A DNA stretch of 64,000 nucleotides, from the NCBI GenBank assembly GCA_003344405.1, contig NOWV01000169.1, positions 1 to 64,000 of the forward strand. The letters are read 5' to 3'. The translations under genes were made by a program, and so were the position numbers. A model generated the notes under the pieces. The model saw only the letters and a program-made list of their open reading frames with translations, did no database searches and was not told the origin of the DNA. This document shows, piece by piece, positions 1 to 14,132 of the stretch. Numbering within the stretch: position 1 is the first letter of the stretch; each line of letters begins with the position of its first letter. This DNA is from Trichoplax sp. H2. Its lineage: Eukaryota > Placozoa > Uniplacotomia > Trichoplacea.

Positions 1-740
1 AGAAGTAACCCTCCTAGTAGGTAGCCAATAGCGGGACCAATTGCTGATAACGTCACCATAATTCCAATATAGACAGAAGAAGCAACAGGATCAACATTTT
101 CGTCTACATAGGCCATACCAACGTTCCACATCAAGTTGTTACCGGTACCGATGATTACTTGCGCAGCGATAAATATGTATAAGTAGTTTCTTGCTGAAGA
201 CGCGATATAGGAATTACAAACTGATGATGTATTAGAAGCGATACTCTTATTTAAACTTTCAAAGCATAAGTTACTGGTAATTTCACTGTTGATAGGGCTA
301 TATTTGCCACTAAAGAAATGCGGTGATACAAATGCAACCGCTCCTAATCCTGCCATTACCGATCCCGTTGCAATAAATTTTCCCTTATGTCTTTGACCAG
401 CATAATAACTAATTACTAGGCCGCAAATCGCTGCGGCTACTTCATATGAGCTAGTAAACAAGCCAGTCTCAGCGCTACGTAATTCATACCGAGTTTCCAG
501 TGATGTAATAACGACACCTCCAAGTCCGGTAGTTTGAATACCGGAAATGAAAATATAAATGCCGATAAAAGCCATTAACCATTTCTGAGAATTGAATAGC
601 TGAATATACTGAGGATGGAAACAACCCCATCCATACCTATATTGATATGTTTGATCATCTATAGAATTTTCTTGAGCACTACAGATTCCATCAGTTCGTA
701 AAGTTGCTATTTCAGACGTTTTAGATGACCTTGCAACCAT
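1..740 (-). CDS. Organic anion transporter (SLCO/OATP family), N-terminal part
   Basis: Open without a stop from the ATG at 740 to the window edge, giving 246 residues in one exon. OATP proteins are 12-helix plasma-membrane carriers for organic anions such as bile salts, steroid conjugates and prostaglandins. The sequence shows the family N-terminal landmark YGWGCFHP (residues 36-43), FTSSYEVAA (95-103) after the first helix, and YVDENV (211-216) before helix 5. Hydrophobic segments lie near residues 55-80, 95-113, 120-140, 186-208 and 222-246. A Cys/Asn-rich extracellular loop (about 150-182) contains possible N-glycosylation sites. The Kazal-like loop and C-terminal helices are outside the window, so the subfamily cannot be named. 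It is head-to-head with APAF1, the start codons being 612 bp apart. Confidence 0.93.
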   Translation of the reverse strand, partial: MVARSSKTSEIATLRTDGICSAQENSIDDQTYQYRYGWGCFHPQYIQLFNSQKWLMAFIGIYIFISGIQTTGLGGVVITSLETRYELRSAETGLFTSSYEVAAAICGLVISYYAGQRHKGKFIATGSVMAGLGAVAFVSPHFFSGKYSPINSEITSNLCFESLNKSIASNTSSVCNSYIASSARNYLYIFIAAQVIIGTGNNLMWNVGMAYVDENVDPVASSVYIGIMVTLSAIGPAIGYLLGGLL

Positions 741-1352
741 TCTTTTATTTTACTTCTTTATAAAATAATAAATTAATTAATTAACTGTAAATCTCCAAGC
801 ACCCTTTCAATGTAAAAAGTAGATTATGCTAAAATGGAATTATACTGTCTGTACACAGTGTACACTGTACAGTACAGTTGATTAATTAATTATAACTACT
901 GTGTTGATTAAACCTATAATTAATTAGTGCTGATGACAGTGATGCCAGACTCTGATATTATAATGTAGTGTACAGTATACTGTATGCTTTATGAGCAACT
1001 AGAAAAAGCCTGGACTTTTTCTAGTGTCCATGATACTGTACTTTACAGTACTGTACATTCGTATACTGTACTGTACAGTACAGTACAGTACGCTAGCAAA
1101 TTTTACTTTGTACTGTGTGTACTGTAGCGTACGTCAAGAACACCGTGTCACCAAGGATACAGTCCTCAATGTTATCCATCTCTTCTATGTACTGTATAAA
1201 CCCTAATCTCAGTATTAATTACAGTTATAGAATACCGTAACAAAATATGAAAACATTGCGCTAATATGCTAGAAAATTTATCTTAATATGCTCAATTACT
1301 GTACATAATCATTAAAAGATTAACTTATTCATACGTGATCGTAAACTGAAAC
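741..1352. promoter_or_regulatory. Divergent intergenic region SLCO/APAF1 with GTAC-pentamer arrays
   Basis: This interval separates two start codons on opposite strands, so it must hold both promoters if they are intergenic. It contains runs of TACTG/CAGTA pentamers at about 847-880, 967-987, 1030-1093 and 1107-1133. A perfect 11-bp hairpin (ACTAGAAAAAG at 998-1008, complement at 1015-1025) sits between them. No TATA box can be assigned with confidence in such AT-rich DNA. A 60-codon open frame here (1024-1206) is only the array read in frame. Confidence 0.6.
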
Positions 1353-4300
1353 ATGGATAATTTCGAGAAACAAGCAATAGAAGACTACAAGGAACGAATA
1401 TGCCAATCAGTTCCGATTGAATTCATCCAGAACGCGCTAAGTGGCATGAATATTAGTGATAATCACGATCTGTACGCTCTAAACAACACCGCAATTAGCA
1501 CTGATAAAAATGAAACAAAATTAAATGAAATTCTTCAGGCACAAGATAAAAATACCTTTAAACGCGTTGTAGCCATTTTAAGAGAAATAAATCAACTGAA
1601 TATTCAAAAATTAGCAAATGAATTAGAAGAACACTGTCAGTCTTTACGAACTGGTAAACTGGAAGACGCAGGCATACAACAAAAAAAGAAATTTTCAGCG
1701 TTTGGCTTTTTAGGTGAAGGTACAGTGAGAGCTCTTGATAGGAAATCCTAGTTATCCTTCTCGTGCAACCACTACCGTATATATACCAGTAGTATCCCTG
1801 TTAGATACTATGTAGAATCAAAATTATATTGATACAACATAAAAAATCAGATTTTGTTATTCAAAGTTTAAGATGAATATGAACTACAGTATACAAACCA
1901 TTTAACCATAGCATAATTAAATTCGATTTCTCATCTTCTCTGCATTGTCCGGAATTAACAAGAGAAATAAAATATTACTTTCTTCATATTTTTAGTCTAC
2001 GACATTTTACTATACTAACGGATAGATCATTAGAATAACCATATTATAATAACTACGTTGAACGAGTGAAGTTCGTCGGCGAAAATGTACCCAAGCCAAG
2101 TATATTTAATACTCATTTAACTTTTTTTATTTTTCCTTAGCTCGTAAATTATATATAACATTCCTCATTTTTATTTTTATTTAAAGTATGGTAGAATAAG
2201 CATTACTTACCGCTAATTACACTCCATTCGCAGCAGGGATGTATCTATACAACTCCATATGCTTTGCGCGCTAATAATTTATAAAAAGAATCGATACGTA
2301 ACTGTAAATTAATGTATACTGTATACTGGAGTACTACTTTGCAGTTAATTGTCACTAAAAACTGTTTAATCCCAACAACAAACTTCTTTTGCTAAATTTT
2401 AGTTAGGACTGCATTACAGCAGTTTTTATTCTCCTACTCTTATCAACTACTATTAAGTCACTTTCACTCAATCACTATCATGAACGCACCTCCGCCTACT
2501 TCAGTATAAAATGAATACCAACAAATAAGAAATTCATAATCAATTTCTATAGCATTTAAAAAACATTTATTTCAAGTAAATACTGAAAATGATTAATCTA
2601 TTCTATTTGGTACCTTGGAAAGTATACTTGTAGTATCGTTATAAAATCAAAGGTTTTGTAAGTTACTTCTTTTAATTACATGAGATCTTACAATATGCAG
2701 CTTACAACATTGACCACCTGTTGAATAGAAACAAACAACTAAAGGCAAACCCTATACTAAGGATAATGGTATATGTCCTTTGCAGATTAATGTTAGAAAT
2801 GAGTCAGTACGTGGATTCTTCGATTAAAAATTACTTAATAAATTGCAATCGCTATACTAATATGTTATTATTGCTATAGTTTTAAGATTATTTAGATAAT
2901 TATGATAATGCTCATTTATTACAGGATTTATGCGTAAAAATATGTATGCTTTTGTTATGTATCTATGTTATCATCTTAGGATAATTACTCCGAGAGTAGC
3001 TAGTAAAAATCGATCATTTTATTCATTAAGCTGTGCTTATATACTTCCACTAATGGCACAATATTCTATCATGATACGCGAACTTTACTAGCTAAATTTA
3101 GGGCTATGATGTGGGCTATGCTCTCTCACATTAGTTAAATCTTACGCAACCATATTAAGAGTTACAGACGATTAATATTAAATCTTACATACTCATCTAA
3201 CTTACTTTATAATTGTAATTACTTATTCTTTACAATACTGTACATATATCAGCCTTCAATTGTGGACTTTTTAATTTTATTCCAGAATCACATAAGATAC
3301 CTGTGATTGGACAAGTACCAGTGCTACCTGATAATATAGTAGCTCGAGAAAAAATAAGCAAAAAATTAAGCGGTTTACTTCAAATAGCTCTTAAAAATAG
3401 AAAGTGCGTTGTTGTCCATGGTGAAGCTGGTTGTGGAAAGACTACTGCAGCTTATTTGACTCTATTTGTAAACGATCTCAGTTTGGCTAACAAATTGCAT
3501 AAAGGAGGTGTCATCTGGATAAAGCTAAGTAAGTAATAAACTATTGGTAAGCTGGTAAACATTACGACAGTATAATAGCTGAGATAATTACGTCACTACT
3601 TACTAGGTGATTTGATGCAATTGCAGCCCCTTCGCTAAGTTGAAGCTCTAGACAGAAGTATATTAGTATATAACTGCATAATAGACAAGGAGATAATGAT
3701 TTGTTAATCTACTAGCTAAGATCATGTTTCTACTATATATTGTGAAATCTAACAGAATAACTTTGTGAGATAGAAGCCACTTATTTAAATTACAACTGTA
3801 AGATGCTTATGAAATGTAATAGAAAACTTTAGAGAAATGAAGACCCCTAAAACTGAGATTATTACGCAATGCAGGGTTTGCTATTAGTAAAAACACGGTT
3901 CGTTTAACAACTTTAAGTATTCACGAGTTTAAAAATCATAGCTTCCTAAGTTTGTCCAATATACCCCATCTAGAATGATTTTTTATGGGCAAATACTATT
4001 ATCTTAATTCTAGATCAATTATTATTAGTAAATATCAGGACTTTTTCATTGCTACTACCACTTCATATCGATAGCTAGGCTAAATTAATTAACTTAAATA
4101 ACGTAAATTTGCCTATAAAATTCAATAATTGTAACAAGAAAATCACTAATATAATTGGTTTTCACATTAAGGGCTAAATTCACTCAAATAATACCTAGTA
4201 GATTGCTTTTTCTAGTCAGAAAGGATCAAAATTAAATGAAAGTATAGTACATCATTACAGTCCGAAAATCGACATTATTTTTATAAGTATAAGGTTTTGT

Positions 4301-7300
4301 AGCTTGGTATTACGCATTCTAAACGCCTTTTAAAATTCGTACGACCAATACCTGTTTTTCGAAATAATATAAAATCCAGCTCACTGTGAGAATGATTATT
4401 GCTTAATCTTAACTTGTACCTGCTATTTATGAAAGATTATAATGTTTTAATTGTCTCCATTCATTGTAGGTAATTCAAATTCTGCAGAAATCTTGCTTCA
4501 AATGCAACACCTACTCACCTCGATTTCAAATGATGAATCTCGTCTTCCGTCAACTATAGAGGAATGTAAAAATCAAATATCTTGCATCATCGGTAAAATT
4601 TTACTAGTACGGTCGATATTTTATTACGACTTTAATTTATCTTGATGATGCATAATAATTTAATACAACAGTTTTATTACTTCTTTGAAATGAATAATTT
4701 TAAAAAATTGTTATTTACCGTCTATGACTTTCCTCTTGAACGAATAAGCAGCTGAGCGATACAATGGCATCCTCTTGGTTTTAGATGACGTACTAGACAA
4801 AAATTTCATTAAATGCTTCGACTTCCATTGCGCAACGCTGGTTACTTCACGTCAGCCTGATATTGCTGATAATACTTACGAATCACCTAATTTGTTCGAA
4901 GTTGAGGTATTACAATATAAACTTATATTAGCTGATGGATCGGTCATCAAACCAGTAAACTTCTTTCCTAAGTTACAGATTAATGATGTGCTTACGGTAT
5001 CACATAGTATACGTCTTGTTGCATGTTATGTATCCAGCTGAGGACAGTTTCTAAAAATATAAAATTAGGCCTACAGAAATCTCTACTTTATTCAGTGCTA
5101 GCTTCTTACATACTGTATCCGATATCTCACTATTGTTATGTAATTGGCATACAAGTTACAGTTACTTTGCTATCGCTCACATCGTATACTGCTTCATGTG
5201 CGTTATAATTTCTCCAAATAATATCTTATCTTTAACACTATCCTTACTGTCTTCCTACACATAACATTGCACGTCGTTCATCTACAGTAGTTGTATTTAT
5301 CGAATTAGGAGTTCTGAACAGACTAGCTGAGAACATTTTTATATTTATTTGCGTAGATAAGAGTCTACAATCATATTGGTATGATAGTTTGTCAGTCTCA
5401 TTGATTTCACGATAATTGATTTGATTTTAATACAATTAGTGTACTCCTAAAAACAGTTTAAAAATATTAAGTATCTAAGTACTTAATTATATTACGTAAA
5501 CATGTAGCCTAACTTTATGCCACCCATATACCAGCACAGTAACTAAACGAATTGTCGTAGCTGAGAAGCAATAATTTATAAATATTTATTGTTATACTGT
5601 ATTATTTCATAGTTTTTCGCTACTAACAGATCTTATAGGATAAATTAATTAGATCGAGAAAACTAGAATCCTTATTTACTTAGTAACAAACATCTATTAG
5701 CTCTGTAACTCGGTAAATGAAACCCATTGGTACGTAAGTACCAGCTTAATAACCTTTTGCGTCGTGATACGATTAAGGTGTAATGTAACGAATCGAAAAT
5801 TGCATGCTGTAAATACTCTAATTGCAAACCGAAGTTTTAACATTTCTGCTTCAGTAATCACATCTCATAACCGCGAAATACTTTCACATACGGACTAACA
5901 ATCATCTGTCACATGATAGTAATACCAGAAGTTCCAAAACTTAAGTATCTGTCAGACCATTACATAATCCTGTATCTTACTATTATAGCCTTTCCAGATA
6001 AATGAACTAAAGGAAATCATTCTTTACGATTTGGAATCTGTCTCGGAAAAAGAAAACTGCATCACAACTAAAATGGCTCGTATATTGGAATATTATCATA
6101 ATCTACCAATCTGTTTAAATTCTCTCCGTATTTTAAACCTAACCAATTCTCAAGAGGTTAATCGTCATCTGCTTGCGTTAGGATCGAAAATAGATCGCGC
6201 AATGGGTCATAACAAAACTCTTCAAACAACTTTAGATTTTATTATTCGATCGTTAGACGAAACCAAAAGATCCCATTATCAATTGTTAGTTGTATTTGCA
6301 AATAGCGACAAAGTTCCGATTACAGCAGTGTCATTATTGTGGTCTTTAGATATTAAAGTCATAAAGAAAATGTTCGAAAATTTAGTCCATGGTGGTTTAA
6401 TGATTAAGATAATCGATACAATAAGGTAAGGTATAGCGAGTTAGTGTTATGAACTAAACTATCTGACATAGTTAGTATTGCAGTATAAATTGAATTTTAC
6501 AACAGAACAATTAGAATAACTTCATTACACAGGAGAATAACAATTTTTTATGTATGCGGTTACGCTGAATCTAGTCAATCTACTATCATTAATTCTTAGA
6601 TACTTAGCAAAATAGGCCAATGTTTCAGGGCAAGAAGAAAGTTTGCTTATTGACTCAATCTCCACTCAAACAAAAGATAACTAGGAAAATCGCGGGATCA
6701 TGCTAATGAGCAAACATTTCTTCTCACCCTGAAGCATTGGCCAATAAAATGTCATCAATCTTGACTGCTATCAGTTTCACTAATTCTAAGATATATTATT
6801 CTTGATTACAACAACATCCTTATTTTTAGTGGCAATAGATATTATCGACTTCATTCTGTATTCTGTCATTATTTATTGGAAAAGTACCCCCATGCAGTTG
6901 GATTTCATCGTAAATTAATATCTCATTACAAAGAAAATTGTCGCGATGCTTTATATCAATTGGCAGATGATGGTTACATATATAATCATATTATTGTTCA
7001 CTTACTCGCTGCTCGCGAAGTTAAAACTATTAAAATGTTATTAACTGATCCAAAATGGTTGCAATCTAAACTAAATATGACCTCCATTACGCATGTCCTA
7101 AATGACTACATCAAATGTCGCCAAATACTGAATGATCAGGTATGTTATATTATATTCTGATAATAGTGGTTATAATTGTACTTACCGTCTGCTAACTATA
7201 CCTTCAATATTATATATAATAGCTTTTATTAACTCGTATTCACATTTAGTATTACTGCACATTTTGATTTGATTTAGGAATGGCAAGAAGTGAGTCATTT

Positions 7301-10300
7301 TTATCGATTTTTATCTGCCAATATGAACATATTACTTCGTACAGACCGGCCAACTTTGGCTCAGTTATCCCTGAGTAAAACAGAGTGGCAAGTATTTTCT
7401 AAAAAGGCTAGAGATTTAATAAACAAAAATGATACATCGACAATCTATGTTGAATGGATGTAAGTATGATTAATACCCATCTATGATCCTAGTCAAGTAT
7501 TTAATTTTTTAGCTAATTATTCTAGTTTGTATATTGAAAATATAGTAATGCTTAAATCGTATCATCGCTGAATATATTACAGGAATAAAGAGGCAATAAC
7601 TAATAGTGATGATTCAATCACTACTGCTTATCTACATGAAGGTGCAGTAAGCGACTGCCGCTATTCCTGTGATGGTAGAAGGATTGTTACATCTTCATGG
7701 GATGGTATTATTAAAGTATGTAGTTAACAATTAAATTAATACATGATTTGCATTGTATGAGAAAAAGTATCACACTTCAATAGTACGCCGTAATGTATAA
7801 AGCGCACGTAACATATTGATTTACGCTATTATGATACTTTACTTAAATATTAATAACAAGGTTTGGGATCCAATCTCTACGGCTGTGTTTGTACAATTTC
7901 ATGGTGTACATAAAATATCTTGCTGTTGTTTCTCACCTAATCGAAGATATGTTGTAACTGCCTCGTGGACAGGAACTGCACAGGTAAACATATTCTACTG
8001 ATAACTGTGAATAATGGAAGTGGATGAGACGCTACATTCTTATTGGTGTTATAGTCATAACTATTAACAAATTTTTAGGGCTCATTAGATCGTGCTAAGC
8101 TGTTCACTTTAGTTAATTAATTAACTGTTGAGTATGCTGTAAAATTCCCCAAGACAGCTGAAGTTTCGCATTATTCGCACTGTCTAGTTCAAGATAATAC
8201 TCCTATTACTAATACGTGCGCTATGGCACTGTTTAATAACTGTTATTGTGCGTTTATCCATGTATTTCTAGACTAATACATCTGATTTTACGGCTTATCC
8301 TGTTCCATTGTAATTACTTATTTCAGAACTTGCTTGAGACACAAACGAAAATGTTAAAACTGCATCCGCTAACAATTTTTTACTTAAGTATCTAGACTTA
8401 GTAATTTATAAAATATGATGTTTACGTATAGGTCTGGGATATTGAGATGGAGAGATTACACCTCGAGTATTCTAACCACTCCGATAGAATATATTGGTGT
8501 GATTTTTCACCAGATGGTCAATACATTGCGTCTTGTTCCAAAGATAAAACGATTAGGGTAGGAATTTTTAACCGTATAACATAGGTATACCATGAGTGTC
8601 CAAAAATCTTTTAGATGTAAAAATAGAGGCGTTAAGATTAGGTAACTAGTAACTGTATCCGTATTTTTATTTTAATTTATAAGCTAATATTTAATAATAG
8701 TAATTGACCTAAAACTATTATTCAAAAAAGATATGTGATTTTATCCGCTATTGATAACTCAATATTTGTTCAAAAGATTTGGGATTGTATGAATGGAATA
8801 GATATTATCACCTGCCGAGGACACAAAGACGGCGTTCTTCAATGCCGTTTTAATTACAGTGGCGATAAATTAGTATCATGTTCCTCTGATTCCACCATTA
8901 AGGTCTCGATAAATTTACTGCATAAACATTGTCTATCAAGTAATTTGAGATTTGATCCTGTAATGTAATGTCATGATTTGATTTATAGCCTGATATCGTT
9001 CAGTCTATCTTAATCACACACCTTATTGAATGACCACTACAGATTTGGAAAATTCCAGTGGCTAAAGTAATCCTGGATTGTGTATGTCATCGTCAGGATT
9101 CAAACTATAGGATAACATCATGCGCATTTTTTAATGATGACCAGGCGATCTTATGCACTTATCGCCAATTTGTCCACACTTGGAGTTGCGCAACTGGTGA
9201 ACCATTATTTCAGTTGAAATGTTTTGGTCCGATAACTGCATCAGCTCTCTCTTGTAATAGTAAATACTTAGCTGTCAGCGTTAGGGGCAGCAATGCTGTA
9301 CAGGTACTTGTTAATACTGATATTTTGGGGTTAATTCTCGTATTTAATATTATAATTATATCTTCTTACGTACCACAAACCACCACTTAAATTAATTGTA
9401 ACTTATGAATGTGTTCTTTGTAATAGTACGTTATATTGTTGTAACGAAACTTACTATTGTGATTGTAGACTTTTAGCTGTGTTAGTGAGACTAGTACAAA
9501 CTCACGTCGCTTTGCTGACGGTTTACGATAATGTACCCATTTGTTAATAATTAACAGATAGTATTACCATTTGACATTATATATATCCCGGTAATAGCCA
9601 GGCACTACTACATTCACAGCTATGCTTGTAGAATACTACTTTTCAATAATGCATTCACGGATGAAATGCTATGAAATGTTATATTAAGATTAGTTAATGG
9701 TCCAAAGCACATAATTATAACTAATGTACGGCGATGGACATTCCAAGTTAAGATTAGCAGGTACTGTAAGATATCTACAGTGCGGTACAATGTCCTTAGT
9801 CAATAGTTGTATTCGGCTAGAGTAGAGCTGTGTGTAGCTAGTCTTTGTATTAGATCTAATAAAGTTCTAATTTTCTACAACTTTGGAATTTTCGTGATTG
9901 GATTTTATCACAATTGATTATGATATAACTTATAGTCTCAGATTGTACTACAATCAATGAATCTATTCTTTCTTTGTGTAGGTTTGGAATCTAAGCAATC
10001 AGAAACAAGTTGCTTTCTATCGTGGGCATACTGACTATACGCAAGCCGTCCACTTTGCCCCTAATGGCAAGACAATTATATCAGCATCGGACGATAAGAC
10101 CGTCAAGTTTTGGAGTTGCCAAATTGACTTAAAGAATACGGTCCATGTTCGATCTAAAAGGATGCAATTTAAGCCAACACCATTTGAATGTAGATTTGTT
10201 GATAATATCATGCACGCTTATTGCATTACAGAAAGCAATGGCTACCAATTAAAGGTAAATTTATCAATATTACACTGAGTCTGATACAAAATGATAAAAG

Positions 10301-13300
10301 CACCCATAAATTGATACTAATACTTGATAATAATGTATATTCTCTTCAATCCGTTGTCAAAATTTTACGCCAAAACTTCAGTTTATATTGCTAATAGATG
10401 TAAATTAAGGTGGCCTTTCATGTGCACTTACACTATATAGTAGTATGTATATGCATCAGTACCTGAAATCATGTCGCAAGATGGAAATAAAGACTTGCAC
10501 TATATAATCCACCGGATAAAATCTTTGCCATATTCTACAGAAGAAATTAGATTTAATGTTGCAAAACTTGAAGGATTAGACTCTAATTGCATTATAACTG
10601 TAGATTCAAGTGATGCTCTTTCTTAAACCTTACGTCTATTTATAACTCAGTTTCAGATATTGCAATATTATACTGTACTATTGACTCCTAAAAATACTTT
10701 AAACCACTGCATTTATGACAGTGTCACAAGAGCCACTAGAATGGCTCTCCTAAAATTTTAGGCTTTTTTACAGACTAGTGATCACTTGCTCCTGGTATTT
10801 CTATACAAAAAAACGTTATATTCGTCTGCTTAGTAAATCTAGAATTAAAGACTTTAACTTAAAAAAACATCAATAGTAGCATACATATATTTCACCGACA
10901 TATAGCATTAGCTGATTGTGGTACAACTTGCATTGAGCAAGAAGCTGACATAGTCTTCTAATACCTTCTCTTGCAGCATTTTATTGGATCTGATTCTAAA
11001 TTAGCTTCAAAGTGTGAGAAATTCTCTGAATTAATATGGAAATGTTGCTTATCTCAAGATGGATATAATATAGCCGTTGGATTGTATAATGGAGAAATTA
11101 AAGTAATACATATTTACTACTTTTTGCAGATTTTCATTTATTAATATAAATCATATATATAATCACGAGAAACCTACGAGCGCATATAGATGGAATATCG
11201 TAAGAAATAGTAAGCGTGTAGACTAATGTTAAATATTTATTTGTTTTTATAATTTACTATTTATAGTTACTATCTGCAAGCAATCAGCAAGTCATTTGGT
11301 CAGAGAAACCAAGCAATGAATCGGTGGTTTCGTTTTTATTTACTGACAGAGGGAACAAATTACTGGTGGTATACGAGACAGAAATATACGTATGTCGGTT
11401 AAATATGAGTGAAATGTGAATAAACTTAACTAATAAAGTATTAACTAGCAATTACCCGCTGCTAACATTCAACCTTACAGTTAACCTTATCTTAAAACAT
11501 TTTACTACACCTTATCAAGATCTCTGGCGCGTGATTTTGTCAAATACCAGTATAGAATCAAATATCTCTATGAGCTTCTATTATACCAACAAATGGCCTT
11601 ATGAAGTAGAATGCCATCAAGTTAGCATCATTAGTCTTTGTTATATTACGGTAGTTCTTCATTATTTATCAGCTATACAGTCGAACCTAGATTCTCATAG
11701 TTCATTTGAGAAGGAAATTATTTGTAATCCGTCAGTAATCGGCTGGTACACTGACCAATACGATAAAAAATTAAACTCTATGCAGTATAACGTAACAATC
11801 TTTCATATACAGTCTAAACACTGTTCCTCACTTATTTCCGTTCTTATATATGATCATTGTATCATGGGAGTATTTGATTAAACGTGCATTTAGAAAATGA
11901 CCATTGACCAGACTGTACATTTATCTATCTATCATCGTTTTATAATTTTTCTGTTAATTTTCATTGACATGATGACTATCCTTTAGATTTTAAGCAGAAG
12001 AAACGGATACCTATTAGGTAAAATTTCCAAGTTATGCTCTGTAATAAAACGCTGTCTGCCAGTAAATGATAAGCTGCATAAAGTTATTTTGGCATTTAAG
12101 AATGGAAAATTACAGGTAAACCAGCTTATATCGAATTAAAATGTAAAACAGGCAATTGCATAACCACTGTACTTACAAGATTAAGTACAAAAGTTTAAGA
12201 TTCGCAAATTATATCAACCGATTTAAATAGACGTTATACTGTAATAAATTCTAAATACTGTTTTACTGTAGTGTCACTCTACCAGGCTGTATATAATCTT
12301 TTGTAACCCTCTGGATTTCACTATTGAAATACTTGTGTTCCGTAGGAAATATCTCCTTGTCTTGCAATCTCAGCTAACCGTATTTATTATATTTTTACTT
12401 AGAAGTAGTTTCTAGGAAATTAACTATATTAAAGTACTGAATTTGCAATTATCGTGTAAAGAGTTTGTATACAAAGAGATTATTTATAATCTTTATATGC
12501 ATATACAGTACGGCGCAACATGTCACCGAATAAAAGCCATGAAAAGAATTAATATAGTGTTTATATGTTGGTAATCATTAGCAAATAATTTATTTTTTTT
12601 GTGTTTATATGGATGTTTAATGTAGATGATCCAGTTTACTAATAATCAAGTGCTTTTGGAAAAGAAAGCACATAAGAACGGCATAGAAATTTGTGAAATA
12701 TCACCAATAAGATCATTCATTATTACTTCAGCCGCAAACGGAGTAGCGAAAGTAAGTGTGACTGCTGGAAAGTTCAATATGTATAATAGATTATAAATTA
12801 TTATTGACGACAAATTTTTACAAATAATACATATGATAAGAGTGCTGTACTTTAAGAATTTAAAGTTAACAACTATATGGTGTAGTTCCTGTTTTGTATG
12901 ACCACAACTTTATTGTGCTAGTAAAACGTCAAAGTGCTATGCAACTCATCGCTGCTTAAAGAATACTCATCTTATATATGCTTACGCTATCTTTAAATGT
13001 ATATTGATCTGCATAATGCTAAATTAGTTATACCATGACTATACACAATTACACAATAATTACGCAAGTGTAGATTTTAATAATGCTATTCACTCTACTT
13101 CCTATTTCTATTGAATACAAATGATTTATAGCGCCACGAAGAGGCTTATGAGTTACTCTGCCTGCTTACATGGTTCAGCAGGGAAGCTAGAATTTAACTC
13201 AAATTAAGCACTTTGAACCATAGTTGAGTGCTTCTAACTATCCTGCAAATGATAATCATTAAATGGATTATTACGTACATTAGTGAATTTAGTTTCTCTA

Positions 13301-14132
13301 TTAGAAAATTTAAATGCTTACACCATGGCATAATATATATCTCGGCAATGGGATTAGCTATCTATTCATAAAGTAACGAATAAATTGAAAATTTGCTGTC
13401 TATAATGCTTTTGTCACTACAACGTCATTTCTGCTTGATAGCGTCAGCGTAAATATGTTAATATATTATACGTTCGTTTATATAGGGACTTGCTTCATCT
13501 CAGAATTATCGTATCTTTGATACTAATTTTTATAATCTTACATTCTTGATCTAGCTTTGGAAGTCTATTTCCTTAACTAACATTCATAATCTACGTCATA
13601 ATTGTAAAATTACTTGTTGTTCCTTCGCTAATTTCGCTGACCAAGTGGCAATAGGATGTGAAGATGGAACTATAAATGTAAAAATCTTTCCTTGTAACAT
13701 AAATATTACTTTTATGCATCTTCTAATATACAGCACAATTAATCAATCATTACTGATTTATTACAATTTAGGCTAACGTTAGATTTATTTAAAATGTTTT
13801 AGATATGGAACATACTTGATGGTTGCCAGATACTTAAATTTAATTCTCAATATACTGCTATTCTTAGCTGTCATTTTTCGCCTGATGATCTCATAATTGT
13901 AAGCACTGGCGATTCAGTTATTTGGTGGAACGCAATTGACGGTATCATAATACAGAATTTTCCTCTTTATGGAAAATCTTATGATATTAAGTTTTCATCG
14001 GATTTCTTACAATTTTTTACAACCGATACACGCGGCTATATGTATGCACTAGCTCCAACACAATCATTTAGCAACTTTGTTAGAAAGCCCAATTCTCATT
14101 TACAGCAATCCAAAATGTGCTCTGTATTGTAA
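1353..14132 (+). CDS. APAF1: Apoptotic protease-activating factor 1 (CARD, NB-ARC, 15 WD40 blades)
   Basis: APAF1 senses cytosolic cytochrome c, binds dATP/ATP and assembles the apoptosome that activates initiator caspase. Exons: 1353-1713 (or 1719), 3286-3528, 4470-4592, 4752-4906, 5998-6425, 6830-7139, 7278-7459, 7583-7715, 7861-7983, 8432-8557, 8777-8902, 9043-9303, 9982-10254, 10977-11102, 11267-11389, 11987-12115, 12626-12751, 13555-13677, 13803-14132. All phases agree and give about 1266-1268 residues (human 1248). CARD-like helices occupy about 1-95. The P-loop GEAGCGKT is at 166-173 and Walker B LVLDD at 251-255. A winged-helix/superhelical part precedes 15 WD40 repeats from about residue 605. 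The MHD-like position reads RLHS, keeping His but replacing Asp. An in-frame TGA two codons upstream fixes the ATG. A poly(A) signal AATAAA lies at 14438. Only the exon 1 donor is uncertain. Confidence 0.95.
6615..6742. repeat. Imperfect hairpin in APAF1 intron 5
   Basis: The arms 6615-6648 and 6708-6742 are reverse complements at roughly 29 of 34 positions (left arm starts GGCCAATGTTTCAGGG, right arm ends CCCTGAAGCATTGGCC). About 59 bp of loop separates them. The size fits a small foldback element, or a transcribed stem-loop within the intron. No coding potential is seen. Confidence 0.7.
9491..9615 (-). repeat. Dispersed repeat family, copy a (APAF1 intron 12)
   Basis: About 125 bp matching, on the opposite strand, the right half of the copy at 40085-40378. 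It runs from a CCTGGCTATTACCGGG-like block through TGGTAATACTATCTGTTAATT to the conserved core CCGTCAGCAAAGCGACG and the terminal ACTAGT. It lies wholly inside an intron and does not disturb splice sites. Confidence 0.8.
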
